This document shows, piece after piece, positions 25,412-37,400 of a stretch of DNA of 64,000 nt. The notes beneath the pieces were generated by a model. The model was not told the DNA's origin, did not search any database, and saw only the letters and a program-made list of their open reading frames with translations. This DNA comes from Anthoceros angustus (lineage: Eukaryota; Streptophyta; Anthocerotopsida; Anthocerotales; Anthocerotaceae). A program made the translations under genes and the position numbers. Where the stretch lies: assembly GCA_010909165.1 (NCBI GenBank), contig VJWM01000255.1:124001-188000 (forward strand), given 5' to 3'. Within the stretch, counting starts at the first letter, position 1. Each line of letters opens with the position of its first letter.

Positions 25412-27519
25412 ATGGATTTAGGAGAGCTCGTGGGCTATGCCGGGGCATTCCTGGACATGCTGCTGCTGGCGTCCGGGTTTCAGTCTAACGGAAACCCGGC
25501 CTTTTGGAGCGCAGAGCAAGTGAAGCGGGCTCTTGGCTGGGCTGTCTTTCTGGAGGATGTGAGTTGGCTGTGTGAGATTGCTTGGTTTTTCTGCTGCCCC
25601 GCTCCTGCTATTTGATGTTGCACTCAACGGGTGTGTTTTGCTTGGTTGTCACAAGTGTGATATCGTTGACGTGCTGTTGTGTTGTTGGTTGGGACCTGTT
25701 TTCAGGCGATGCACTCTCTTGAGGAGGACTGCAAGCCAGCTTTGGATGAAGCCCTCGCAGATATGATGGACAGGACCCCCCATCCTCCGGTACCTTGTCC
25801 GTCATGATTTCTTTTTTCTTGGTGGGGACGGGGTTTGGCTTTGTCTGTTCCTGGCGAGTCATGGACAGGTGGCCTGATTGCAGGGCCTCCCAAAGCTCTC
25901 TGTCGCTGTGCTGCTGGAGTCGAGGGTTCTGCTTTTGCGAGTGCTGCTGCACGCTATGGGGATTGAGAATGGACAAATTGCATCTGTGGTTGCAGCTGTG
26001 GTTGAACTTGAGGGAGCTCGGGCTCCGGATGTGGCTCCCCTCGGAAACCTGATTTCAGTTCCTGGAGAGTCCATGAGCAAAAAGGTAGCACCACAGGTGT
26101 CCGGAGAAATATGTATGTCGGAGAATCGGGCTGTGGAGGGAGGGGAGGGTAGCAATGCGCACAGTCTGAAGCAGGTAGCTGAGGAGAAAACAGTCAAGCT
26201 GGAAAGTAGGAAGCTTTGGAGTTGGGTACTGCATGAAACATCTGTCAGATGCTCGGCGGTGGCCCATGTGGACTCGCTTGTGAGAATAGTGGAAGCAGCT
26301 GGGGAGCTGGCCTTTCCAGATATAGAGATTCCTACACAAAGCTGCATATGGAGAGATGAGCCAGAGGGCGGCACAAGGTATTTCCCGCATAAGCAGGTTC
26401 ACACGTTTTGGAATGGGATGTCGTTTGTATTTGTCACATTCTCGACTACATCGTCGCAGGCAAATGGACACCTCTTCTGCAGGTCTTTGTCAGAGAAATG
26501 CTGCCAGGGATGCTGTAGGGTGGACTCAAAACGGGATATCATACCTCATGGGTGCCGAGACCATCTACAAGCTTTCAAGTTCCCTAATCATATTCAAGGG
26601 GACCAAGTCCCAGTGGACACCAGTCTTGGATGCACTCAGAAACTCAGATGTCCGCAGCAGCGGTGGCAACTTGGTGGAGATAGCTGTAAGGAATTCTGGC
26701 TTCGTTTGTCTGGCACCTTTCCCCGTGTTGGAGCGACATTGAGTTTCGACCGCAATGGAGCAGGAACTTTGCTGTATGTACATGGCGTCTCCAAGATGGA
26801 AAGACGTGTGCATCAAGCTCCTTGCCCCATCCACGCGGCGCTGTTCATCACCTTCAACCACATGCAAGACCCAATTGACAGAGTTCCATCCTCAACCCAT
26901 CCCCATTGAAAAGGTAGACATGCTTCCACGCAGGGTGCATAACCCTTAGAGTTCCCGTGCACTATAATGTTCACTGATGCTTTTATCGATGGGTGTCCTT
27001 GTAGCAGCGACAGGACATTGAAACCTACCTGTTGAAGATTGTACAACAGCAAACTGATATCTGGTTGAGCCTTTCTCCTGTACTCCTAGCAGCAGCTGTG
27101 ACAGTAAGGTGAGTCATCCACTATGCACTACGCGTCTCAAAAGACAAGTACCATCGGTGGCGCCATAAACAGTCCTTACGTAATGCAGCCTTACCTTGCT
27201 CAACATGTATGCTGAGGCCTTGTCTGCGCATGTAGATGAGGCAAAAGATACATCACCCAGGTCTGTCACATTGACAATACTTGTGTCGTGATATCCATGA
27301 CATCATCTGCAAACCCTCTCATGTCGTGCCACTGACAGGTGTACACTTCACGCCAGCGAGCACCCCCACAGCTGCACAGGTACTCCTCTCCGTCCGCACC
27401 CTTTCATACAGCATGCTCCCCCCGGATCGTTCCGTTACTTGTGTCCTCATCTCAGTCCTTGGCTTTCAATGAGCAGCTGCAGTGGCAGAAAGGATTTGGT
27501 GTCTTCAGATTTGCCGTGA
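25412..27519 (+). CDS. Unrecognised multi-exon protein
   Basis: Exons 25412-25558, 25706-25789, 25884-26377 and 26460-26685 are well supported by phase and splice sites. Proposed further exons are 26764-26913, 27008-27108, 27189-27260 and 27339-27519, giving 484 residues; a shorter reading runs through the donor at 26686 to a stop at 26742 (335 residues). The protein begins MDLGELVGYAGAFLDMLLLA, is mostly helical and Leu/Ala/Val rich (SVAVLLESRVLLLRVLL), has an acidic middle and no clear catalytic motif. The family is not recognised and no function is proposed. The later exons contain plausible helical text (TDIWLSLSPVLLAAAVTVSL), but the last one is weak. Confidence 0.6.
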
Positions 27520-28860
27520 AGCGAATGGAGCTGTCTATGACCAGAAGTTGCAAACACTGTGGAATGCTTTGGGTTTGTAATGCTGTTTGTATGGAGGTGC
27601 CCTGAGAAATCGTCAGCGGAGGCTGAAGCAGACTGCGGATCTGTTATAGCAAACTCATTTATTTGTCACTGGGAAAGTTGGTCCAGGCCAACAAGGTTCT
27701 CCAGCAGTCGGAAGACACCGCTCCCACTCCCAGAAGTATGGCTGACCCAAGCAGGGGTCCAGTTAAACGCCAAGCCCCGGCCCTGACAGGGAAGGATAAT
27801 CTCTTTTTTTTTTTTTGGTGAAGACTGCGCTTTAAAAGAGGAAGTTACAGCATGAGCTCAACACGAGAGAGCACAGCTTGAGGGGCCGAAAGATCTAACC
27901 AGGTGTGTGCGGATCAAGAAAAGCAAAGTGCGAACCCAAGGGGGAGCACCCCTCCCCCAAGGGCTCGAAGAGGCACCTCCGACTTTCCGAACTTCTCCCC
28001 TTCGGAAGCAACCGAAAGCCCAAAGAGGCCTCGAAGACGCACTTCCGACTTCCGAGCTTAGCCAGGTCTCTCCCCTTTTTCAGAGAAATTGAAAACCTTT
28101 CTGCTGCTCAGGACAACCTAGACCCCTGGTAGGGAAACTGGTGAAAAAGTTCCTAAAGGTCTGCAAGGTCTACAATTCACACACGCTTCCTAGCATCTGC
28201 TCGGGTATGGCAGGACGATGAGGAAAAGGGTATTCCCTAATCTCAGATAGTTCGTCCCATGGGTTCGCTATTCGTTGCTATGTTTATACACTAGACTAGC
28301 CTATTAGTGGTCGAATCATCCAGAGAGGTTTACTGCACAAGGCCGTCGATAGGAGACCAGCTCCTGTACACAGCTGGAGCCCAATGAGTATTAGATGCAA
28401 ATTTCATCCGCTACTCATCAAAATCATATTACTTGCTCCCCTCGAGAAGGAGGAGCAAACCCCATTAGAAAATTCAAAATCATATTACTTGCTCCCCTTA
28501 AGAAGGAGGAGGAACCCGCATTAGAAAATATTCTACATTATAGCCCGCGACTAATTCGGCTCCTACTTCTGTGGATCGGAAGGAGTAGTTTCTGGACGGG
28601 AAATGAAAAACATAATCATACAGGAAGCCAACAAATGTTTTTTTTAATATCTGGCCGCTGTGCACCATCAACAATTCTTTGCTTCTTCGGCCCCGCGTGT
28701 GTCTGCCGTGCATCTTCTAGATCACCACACCAGGCAGCGGCCGAACACTATTCTCTGTATGTGTTCATGCTGACGAAAGCCTGATGGACATGCGTTTTTC
28801 AGCTTAGCACAGTGAGCATGATACCCACATATCAGAGCATTCTATGTCACTGCATCCTTT
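27520..28860. other. Intergenic region with low-complexity and duplicated DNA
   Basis: Contains a T run at about 27806-27820 and a Pro/Arg-rich open stretch at 27905-28110 with two similar blocks (..gaggcacctccgactttccga and gaagacgcacttccgacttccga). No gene is supported. Confidence 0.45.
28423..28535. repeat. Tandem duplication, unit about 56 bases
   Basis: atcatattacttgctcccct followed by an aagaaggagga..cattagaaaat block occurs twice in a row with few differences. Confidence 0.85.
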
Positions 28861-28879
28861 GCGTCACTACACAACACAA

Positions 28880-29340
28880 CTGGCATGCTGACCGACAAGA
28901 GCGATGTCTGCAGTTTCGGAGTGGTGTTGTTGGAGATCTTGTGTGGACAGCCGGCTATTTCACAAGGAGGGACTTACAGGTTGATTGTGGAAAGGGTGAG
29001 AGTCCTCATCTTCTCGTGCCTTCCCTTCGAAGATCTACAGCAGAAGCTCATGCTCCTATGTGCCTTGTGGGAACTGCAGGTGAGGGCCGCTATTAACACT
29101 GGAAGCTTGTCAGCGGTGGTGGATTCCACTCTGCAAGGATCCTACAAGGTGGAGTCGGTGTGAAGGCTTGCGGAAATCGCCACGAGCTGTGCGCTCACGT
29201 TGCAGAGCGACGCCAGCATTATCTCCACCGGCACGCAAGATCATACCCTCAGTTCCCCAGATGCGCACGTGGGCGTCCAGCATCTGAAGGAATTCGCCAA
29301 GGTCCTGTGCGGCGACCTCTATTGGGACATTCTCTTCTAG
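28880..29340 (+). pseudogene. Receptor-like kinase C-terminal fragment
   Basis: LTDKSDVCSFGVVLLEILCG is the kinase subdomain IX region of plant receptor-like kinases. VVDSTLQGSYKVESV follows, then a TGA stop and, in the same frame, RLAEIATSCALTLQSD, the usual end of the domain. No N-terminal lobe, ectodomain or catalytic loop is nearby on this strand. It is a truncated copy with at least one stop. Confidence 0.75.
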
Positions 29341-30234
29341 CAACGAGAGAAACGACAAATGTGTGTAAACGACCCGACCCGCCTGTCCCAGGGAATCGAA
29401 TTCGGACAGGAAACACCACCAGTCCAAAGAAGGAATGTGATGGAGGGAAAAAGGCCACCTCAACTCCTTTTTTATTCCATTCCTTCTTACCCTAATTTCT
29501 CACACTAACGAGTTCTGGAGTTTGTACGCAATGAGTCAATTGCTGTGAGCTCATGGTGCACCCACAGGCTTGCAGGTAGCAAGCCACACAGCGCTCTCCA
29601 CTGAACTGGAGACAAGATACTCCAGATGGCACTAGACGCTGCCAGAGGTAACTCCAGTGGACTGCCCAATTCTTCCTGCAATCTTGAGTCCCGAAAGATG
29701 AGGTGTAATCGTCTCAAGTAGAGTTGTGATCCCAAACTGGCAAAGAATGGCCACAAAGACGACAACAAATGCACCTCAGAAAACCATCCACTCGGTACTG
29801 CAGTGTTCAATCGCTTGTACGTACGAGGGATGTATCCAGGCGGTGTTGTCCAGCAAAGAAGTCAAGTTCGACGCGCAGTTGCGAATCCCGGCAGAATTGC
29901 ACACATGTAACGCAATTACACCGCCCACTGCGACAAGAGTGCCAACAGATCCTGCTACGAAGAGGCCCCAATAATGGGATTCCATCGCGCATGGAATATC
30001 AATGCGAAATCCGCAGAATAAATTGTCAACGTCCGACCAGCATACACTGGACATCGAAGCCAAACTACCTGTTTCCGTCTATCAAAACCAGGGCCATGTA
30101 TCCAGATATGGCCAAGTTAAATCTGACGTCAATAAGCTACCAGCAAGAATTAATAGTCGAGCTGTGATACTCAGGCCGCCTAGTTACACAGCCACATAAC
30201 GCGCACACTATCAAAACGAAATTGAAGTCAAAAT
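29341..30234. other. Intergenic, no gene seen
   Basis: Open frames of about 100 codons on both strands overlap each other and resemble no family. The right part is the 3' flank of the carrier gene. Confidence 0.45.
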
Positions 30235-32123
30235 TTAGGGATCATCCCAAGATCTGGGATTCAGCATCCGTTTCATGAATTCATAGGTCATGAACACAAT
30301 GCCCACACTGGGAATCACCTTATAGTACTCAGGAACTATCCCCCTGTATAGCCCAAAAAAACCTTCTGTCTGGACGATATGCTTCAAGGTGCCAGTGAGG
30401 CCTGACTTGTAAATGCGAGCCTTTCCTCCTGCACCTTCTAACTGCATTCTCCTCCGCACGAGGTCAATTGGGAACGTTGCTGCACGATGAAAATTGCGGT
30501 CAGATCCTTATTCCGCATCCCACCTGCACAACGGATCCTCTAATCACCAGGCATAAGTCCATATCACTTACCTGTGGAGGAACAGATTCCTGCCACACTG
30601 CCACAGCCTAGACTCATCACTATTGGAGAAGAATCAGGCCTGCAATCGAGGACAGACAAACTGTTCAGCCAACATCCTCAATAGAAGCAGCAATACAACA
30701 TAATATGCTTCCTGGACAAGCAGGTATGGAAATCCAAGGAAGTATGGTCACTTACCAATGAGAAACCCACATAGACTTCAGCGTTTCATAGACACAAAAA
30801 TTGATGGCAATGTTCGGTCCTACACCCTGCAATGATGGGGCAGCAGGGGATTAGGAGGGTTGCCACGACAACAGATTACGTAGCAGCTGGCTGTTACGAT
30901 CAGGTTCCTTAGCATCCCCACTGAAAAGATCATGTCAACACATCTAAGGTACCACAACCAATGTGCGAGGACAAGGTATTGCCAAAGGTACCAACAAAGT
31001 CGTGCCCAATCCTTTGTAAAGTCCTGGCCAACCTTCCTCCCTCCGAATAGTCAACAATGCGTGACTTATGCCTTTATAGTATGAAACCTTGGTCTGCACA
31101 AAATAGCAACAACTTTGCATTAGGACCAAAGGTTTGGACGTTCAAGCTGCACAGCAATCAAAACAAAGCCAGCAGCATGAGATACACCGTAGATGACACC
31201 AAACCAGAGCCTCAGAACTGCAAACCAAATCCGACAAACAATCTGCCCCTCACCTGGGCTGCCAGACGTGTCCTCACAAGGTCCAGGGGGTAAGTCAAAG
31301 ACGCAGCTGTTATGCCTGCTCCTCCGCCAGCTAAGAGTCTCGTACCCATGCCAACCCCTAAGCTCTCCTCCTTTCCTTCTGTACCAAGAAACCTCTTAAG
31401 CATCTGTAAGAACCAGGTAGATTCAGAAAGCTTTCTAGAGCAATTCCACCCAACACCACCGCAGAGCACTCCATGAATTGTTGCCACGATTCCAAGCCCT
31501 TACCTTTTTGTATTCTTCGTAAGCAAAAAAGTTGACTGACGAATAGGGTAGCCGATGGATGATGGTGACCCCATTCCCTTTCCAGAATGCTCTCACACCT
31601 TCTTCACGAAATATCCTTGACGCTTCATGGAAAATGCTTGGAGCTTTCAACTTGGCACCCGCAGCATTCATTCCTTGGACCTGTGTCGATTCGCCATGAA
31701 CAGTAGGTCAGCCAGACAGAGCGATCCGCGTGCACGTCGGAAACCAAAAACACATATTTTAAGCAGAAGGGAGACGCAGCCGGCAGGATAGAGAACAGCA
31801 GCAAGGAAAAACTCGTCAAGTTTCAGAAAAACAGAGAGAAAAGGGACGACGCAAACCTGGAAGAGAATGGTGAGTCGAGCGAGGGGTGCAGTGCACGTCT
31901 TGCTAACTGCACCGGCAACACCTCCAGCCAGGAGCTGGGAGGCCGTCCCGATTTGCGACGGCGGCAACACCTCCTGCACCTGTGGCTCCAAGGCTCCCTG
32001 TCCAGCATTGTCCGGCAGATTGCCATCATCCGCAGGGGCCCCTGCCAGTGCTCTGTGCTCACCTCCCACTACTCCGCCGATGGGACGGAGCTGAGCCTTG
32101 GAAGCTGCCGCGTCCGCTTGCAT
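30235..32123 (-). CDS. Mitochondrial carrier family protein
   Basis: Exons 32123-31857, 31680-31504, 31403-31254, 31093-30992, 30826-30756, 30639-30572 and 30479-30235; 359 residues with all phases fitting. Three repeats of about 100 residues carry the carrier signature P-x-D/A-x-x-R/K: APLARLTILFQ, YPLDLVRTRLAAQ and FPIDLVRRRMQLEG. Other family text is FWKGNGVTIIHRLPYSSVNF, GLYKGLGTTLL and GLYRGIVPEYYKVIPSVGI. Such proteins exchange nucleotides, cofactors or metabolites across the inner mitochondrial membrane. The sequence sits closest, by recollection, to the plant group of AT3G53940/AT2G37890, related to CoA and ATP-Mg carriers; the substrate is not decided. The first 80 residues are a low-complexity N-terminal extension. 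Confidence 0.93.
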
Positions 32124-34442
32124 AACTCCCAGTCACCGTATCCTTCCGTGTAACCAAGACCGACAACACAATTGCATTCTAGGGCATAAATTCAACCAGC
32201 TCAAATGCCCCGTCCCTGTCCCGCATCCACATCCAGCGAGCTCCCGCAGAAGCCCCCTCTGAACATGTATTGGTCGGCCTCCCGCTCCTTCCCCGGGCAT
32301 AAACCCTAAGAATCCACAACCACGACGACCGCGGGCTCCGGCTGCAAATCGGAAGCTCCTCACCACACTCCCAATGTTCTCATCACTGCATCAGTGCTCA
32401 TCACCTCCACTCCCGCTCCTCCTCCTCCTCCTCCCCAACCGGCCCGCCTTGCCCTACCTACCATCCTTGCCCCGAGTCCATCACCGCAGCCCGCAGATTC
32501 CAGAACGCCCTCGCCACCAATCCGTGCCCCAGGATCATGTGCAAGCAAAGAAAACTCGTCCGCCAAAGCCGAAGCACGCTGCAAACACTGACACCCACCC
32601 ACCGCCTCTTCCCTTCACCTCCCGCCTCCAATGTCGATGCGCGTAGATCAAGATAACAGTTTCGCATCCCGCAAACGTGCCTTGCAAATGGAACGGAGTG
32701 ATTGAAGACGTTTCCTGCGCATCCCTAGCAACGGGCCGCGTTCACCGATCACCGAGCTGGTTTGCCCCGAATATTCCCGCCAGCTCCAGGCGTATTTACA
32801 CTGCATAACGTTACTGCCCACCTAGGTATACGCTTTATCTATATTTAACGAATTCCAAGGACATGAGAAATCAATACCTAAATACATAAAGAGACACGAA
32901 ATAGACCCACCCGAACCACAAAAAAACTCAGTAGGAAGACATGAAGATCGTAAAAAAGTCGGTTTCAAATATACCTAGTAGCTAAACTTGCTTGCATATT
33001 ATGTGTCACTATTCTCTTGTCAAGAGGATAGTATATTGTGCATCTTCATTCCTACTACCAATCAACCCAACTTGCTTGCTTATTGTGTCCATATTACAAA
33101 TAACACCAACCATCTCGTTGTAGCTTTGAATATCCTTGATGAGCAATAGATATATATACGACACCAATAAAAAACTACTAAATCAAAACTTCATCACCTT
33201 CTCTTGTAACAAGTATCCATAGGTCATGTTTTTGTTTTTTCAACAACCATGATCGATACTACTTGCTCGACAATCTTTGTCGTTTCCCCATATTCCAATA
33301 ATAGAGGGATTAGATCATTTGATGGATAACCTTTTACTTCACCATGACCATGAGGGTCTTCTCCTAAATTATCTCATGGTAAGAAAAATATATCTGAATC
33401 TCTCATACATGCCATAAACTTAGTAAAACGTTGCACTTTGAAAAATCTAAGCAAGCGAAAGGGATATGGATCGGTACATATTATTGAAAGTAAGAATATC
33501 TTACATAGGTACTTAGTCTAAGAACTAGGGAGTTAGTAGAAGAAGAAGAAGAGAAATCTATCATAGTCCACTAAGAAGGGCATTTTTCTCATCATGGGAT
33601 CTTGTACTCGATAATTGTATGTAGCAGATAAGGTAAGCGGTTTCACGTGCGAATAGCTAGCAGATAAAAAGTAAGCCTTCTTGTAGGTGAGGATGTTATG
33701 AAGAGGTTGAGTAGGACGTTAGTAGTACTATGTAGCTAGCAGATAAAGTACATAAGCCTTTTAGGTGAGAATGTTATGCTGAGGTTGAGTGGAAGTGGCC
33801 TTGCGGAATCTGGAGAAAAATCTGTCGTGGTTGATGAATCCCCCGGGTGGGAGAGGGTGACGCGTGGTTCCGTTGGGCGGACCGCGGGGGAATGGAAGCA
33901 CGCTGATGTGAGAGGCAGCGGATCCTGCTTCCTGCATTGCGGCAGGCGTGGCTGTTGTTTCTCCTGGGCAGGAAGGAAGGAAGGGGGAAGGAAGGAAGGA
34001 AGGAAGGGGCGAGTACGTTGCGTGCGGAGGATCGTGGTCGGGCAAAGGAGCCGGCGTGGGAGCGGGAGATGCGTGCTGAATCCGCAGCTCCTGCAGCTGC
34101 TGCCGCCCCGGCCTCGGCCTCCTTCTTGCTGGATTCCTTCCCCGTTATCCTTGTAATGCGTCACGCTCCCCTGGCCGGCCATCTCCCGCACGCCAACGCT
34201 GCAGGTGGCGTTTAGGGCAAAAGGTGCAGCAGCTGAGGCGGATTGCTCTGCGCGTGTGTCCGGCTCCGGCTCCGGCTCAAGGAGCGGTTGCCTGCGTTGG
34301 AAGCAGGAGAAAGGAGGAAGAAGGAGGAATTTGGGCTGCTTGGTGTGGGTGAGGTGATGGCCGGGCTCCTGGTGCCCGCCAGGCCGTGTCCGGTGGGCGC
34401 GCACTCGGCAGCGGGCGAGCAGCCGCGGCTGCAGCAGTACGG
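32124..34442. other. Promoter of the carrier gene, AT-rich spacer, promoter of the stromal peptidase gene
   Basis: About 32800-33760 is AT-rich with no coding signal. From 33780 to 34440 the DNA becomes GC-rich with a GGAA/GAAG microsatellite at about 33969-34010. Overlapping open frames in the GC-rich part are not credible genes. Confidence 0.5.
33969..34010. repeat. ggaa-type microsatellite
   Basis: Runs of ggaaggaagg flank a ggggga interruption upstream of the stromal peptidase gene. Confidence 0.85.
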
Positions 34443-37400
34443 ATGTCGCCGGCAGGCTGCGCCGGGGCCGCCCGGTGGCGGCCCTGCTTCCGTGCGGGAG
34501 CTGTCGGTCGGTGGCGGGAAGGAGGCGCGCGGCGGAATGATTCCGCCGTGCTGGAATTCAGGTGCGGGGTTGGGGTGAGCTGGGGTGTGCGGGGTTGCAG
34601 AAATGCGTTCGTGCGGGGCTCATTTTGGGTCGTGCGGGCGTGGCAGGTGGGGATCCCGCGAGGGAATTGGGGAGAGGAGGAGGTGTGTGGGTGGTGGCAG
34701 GGGAGGGTGTGCGTCGGATTGCTCCACATGGAGGAGGACGGCGAGGAGGACGGCCGGGGCGTGGCTGCCGGTTCCCGGCTCTGACAGCGCGGGGTTGAGG
34801 CATTCGGCGTTCCTTGGCAGTGGATTGTTGGCGGGTGGGAGGATTTGCAACCAGCTTTTGGTGAGGGTGAGGTCTTTTTCTTCTGTCTGGCCGTGGTTTG
34901 GGGTTGGTGATGTGGAAGCAGGGTGGTTGGTTTATGGCTGCTGTTAGTTGCGGCTTTGCAGAGATCAAATGCTGTCGGTTTTGCTCGTGCATCAGCTGGA
35001 CCGAACGAACCCCATGCTGTCAACGTGAGATGGCCGGAAGGAGCGGTGGACCAGGGAAGGAAGGACGCCTTGGAGGTCACTGGGGCCCTTGATGTGGAGG
35101 CATCGGATCTTTTGCAATCCAAGCTGCCCACTCATCCCAAGCTGCACCGAGGGCAGCTGAGTAATGGGATGCGATATGTTATTCTTGCCAATTCCATCCC
35201 CCCCAATAGGTGATGCTTCCACGTCTGGGAGAATGGCTCAGCATAGCAAGGCCGGGTTGGCTCGGTGCTTCGAACTGGACTGTTGTCTGACCGAGCTCTT
35301 GGTGATGGTGCAGATTTGAAGCTCATATTGAGATGCATGTGGGCTCTGTGGATGAGGAGGAACATGAGCAGGGTATAGCCCACATGATTGAACATGTGGC
35401 CTTTTTGGGAAGCAAGAAGCGAGAAAAGTTGCTAGGAACTGGGGCCCGGTCTAATGCCTACACAGATTTTCATCACACTGTCTTCCACGTTCATTCTCCT
35501 GTCACGGTTCAGGTAATGCGTAAGGCGATTTGGACAAAGTTACATTCAACGATTAACAGATAGTTACATTCTCTCCTGTGCTGTGTGCAGGGAACAAGCG
35601 AGCCAATGCTGCCACTTGTTCTTGATGCTTTGCACGAGGTCCGTTTATGAGTTCAAACCCTGTGATGACAAGCCTGCAGCCTGCTCTAGCAATACACTCG
35701 AAATGATCTGGGAGCTGATTGTTTGGGATATGTTGATGCACTGTAGATTGTATTCAGGCCCAAAGTTGTGAGCACCCGTGTTGAGAAAGAAAGAAGAGCT
35801 GTTCTGTCCGAGCTGCAAATGATGAATTCGATTGAATACAGGGTTGATTGTCAGGTACTTCTGGGATGGCTGTCTACTGAAATGTGTTCCTAGCTGCTTG
35901 CTGGTGTGTTTGTGCTTCAAGATTGCTCCTGACTTTCTGTTTTAACTCGTATCCAGCTGCTACAACAACTGCACTCTGAAAACCTTCTAGGATACCGGTT
36001 TCCCATAGGTTTAGAGGAACAGATTCAAAAGTGGGATGTCGAAACTATTAAGGCTTTTCATGACCGCTGGTACTTCCCAGCAAATGCCACTTTGTTTATT
36101 GTAGGAGATATTGGAAGCGTTGGTAGAACGCTGCAAATGATTGAGGTAATTTCTTGCAATGGTCAAATTTGGTTTTGCCCTCCTTTACAATATCATTGTC
36201 GCTTCCCTTTTTACCGCAAGCAACCATTTTGGTCATGGTCTAGCCCTCTGAACTGAAGAACGATTTAACGGTCACACTTTTTGGTGCAGGCTAAGTTTGG
36301 GTCGACACCTGCAGGCTATTCTCATCCTGTGAATCCAGCAGGCCCTGTAGGTCATCTTCAGGCAGTCAGGCAGCCTCTATTTGGACAATCCTTCTTTGAC
36401 GACCTCTCTTCATCTGTAGAGGCTCCTCCAGCACCAGCTGTTCGGAAGGAACGACATGTGCTGAGACCACCAGTCAAGCATCAGTGGTCTGTCCCGTCAC
36501 CTTCAGGCTCGCTAAAAACGCCTCATGTGTTTCAGCATGAGCTCCTCCAAAACTTCTCGCTCAGCATATTTTGTAAGGTAGTTTGTGCACCATTCTGATT
36601 TTGTTTCGAGCCAAGGTCTTAGGGATAGCTCCAGCAAGGGTGATTGATTCATCATTTTCTTTATGCAGACTCCTGTCCAGCCGGTCAGTCAGTTTCTCGA
36701 TTTACGGGATGCATTGATGCGAAGAATTGTTCTATCAGCTTTGCAGTTTCGTATCAATGCTCGCTACAAGGTCAGACAGGTCACTTCATTGCAGGGTGCA
36801 GCTGTTTCTCCTGCACGGTCTAATAATCAAGGACAAATATTTCGGCCCTCTGCTCACTTACCATGTGGTGATTCCAGAGTGCAAGTCCTCCTTTCAACAG
36901 CATTGATATGGATCACAGTGATTCATCAAGAGAGGGCTGCACTGTGACTACTCTCAGCATAACTGCCGAGCCAAGGCACTGGAAGGGGGCTGTGAAAGTT
37001 GGTGTTCAGGAGGTTGGTGTACGGATTTGTCTGCCAGATGTTCGGTTAGAGAAATGAGGCAATGTGCAGCAAGCAGTGGAACTGAATTGCTTGAAATTGG
37101 CAGGTTAAAAGGTTAAGGAAATTTGGTGTAACGAGAGGAGAGCTTACACGGTACTTGAATGCTCTGCTGAAGGACAGTGAGCACCTAGCTGCAATGATAG
37201 ACAATGTTCCATCCCTTGATAACCTGGACTTCATTATGGAGAGTGATGCACTGGGACACACGGTTATGGATCAGCAGCAAGGACATGAGACCCTGAAAGC
37301 AGTTGCAGAGACTCTCACTTTGGAGGATGTAAGTTGACCTCTTGAAGGATGATTTCTGTTTCTATGCTGAATGCTCTTCTACATGCTCCAAGTAGCAATC

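Noticed and set aside
32800-33760. LTR retrotransposon in the AT-rich spacer
   Set aside because: No long terminal repeats, primer-binding site or polymerase text could be seen.
34277-35131. 284-codon open frame on the - strand
   Set aside because: Antisense to the first exons and promoter of the stromal peptidase; low-complexity Pro/Thr text.
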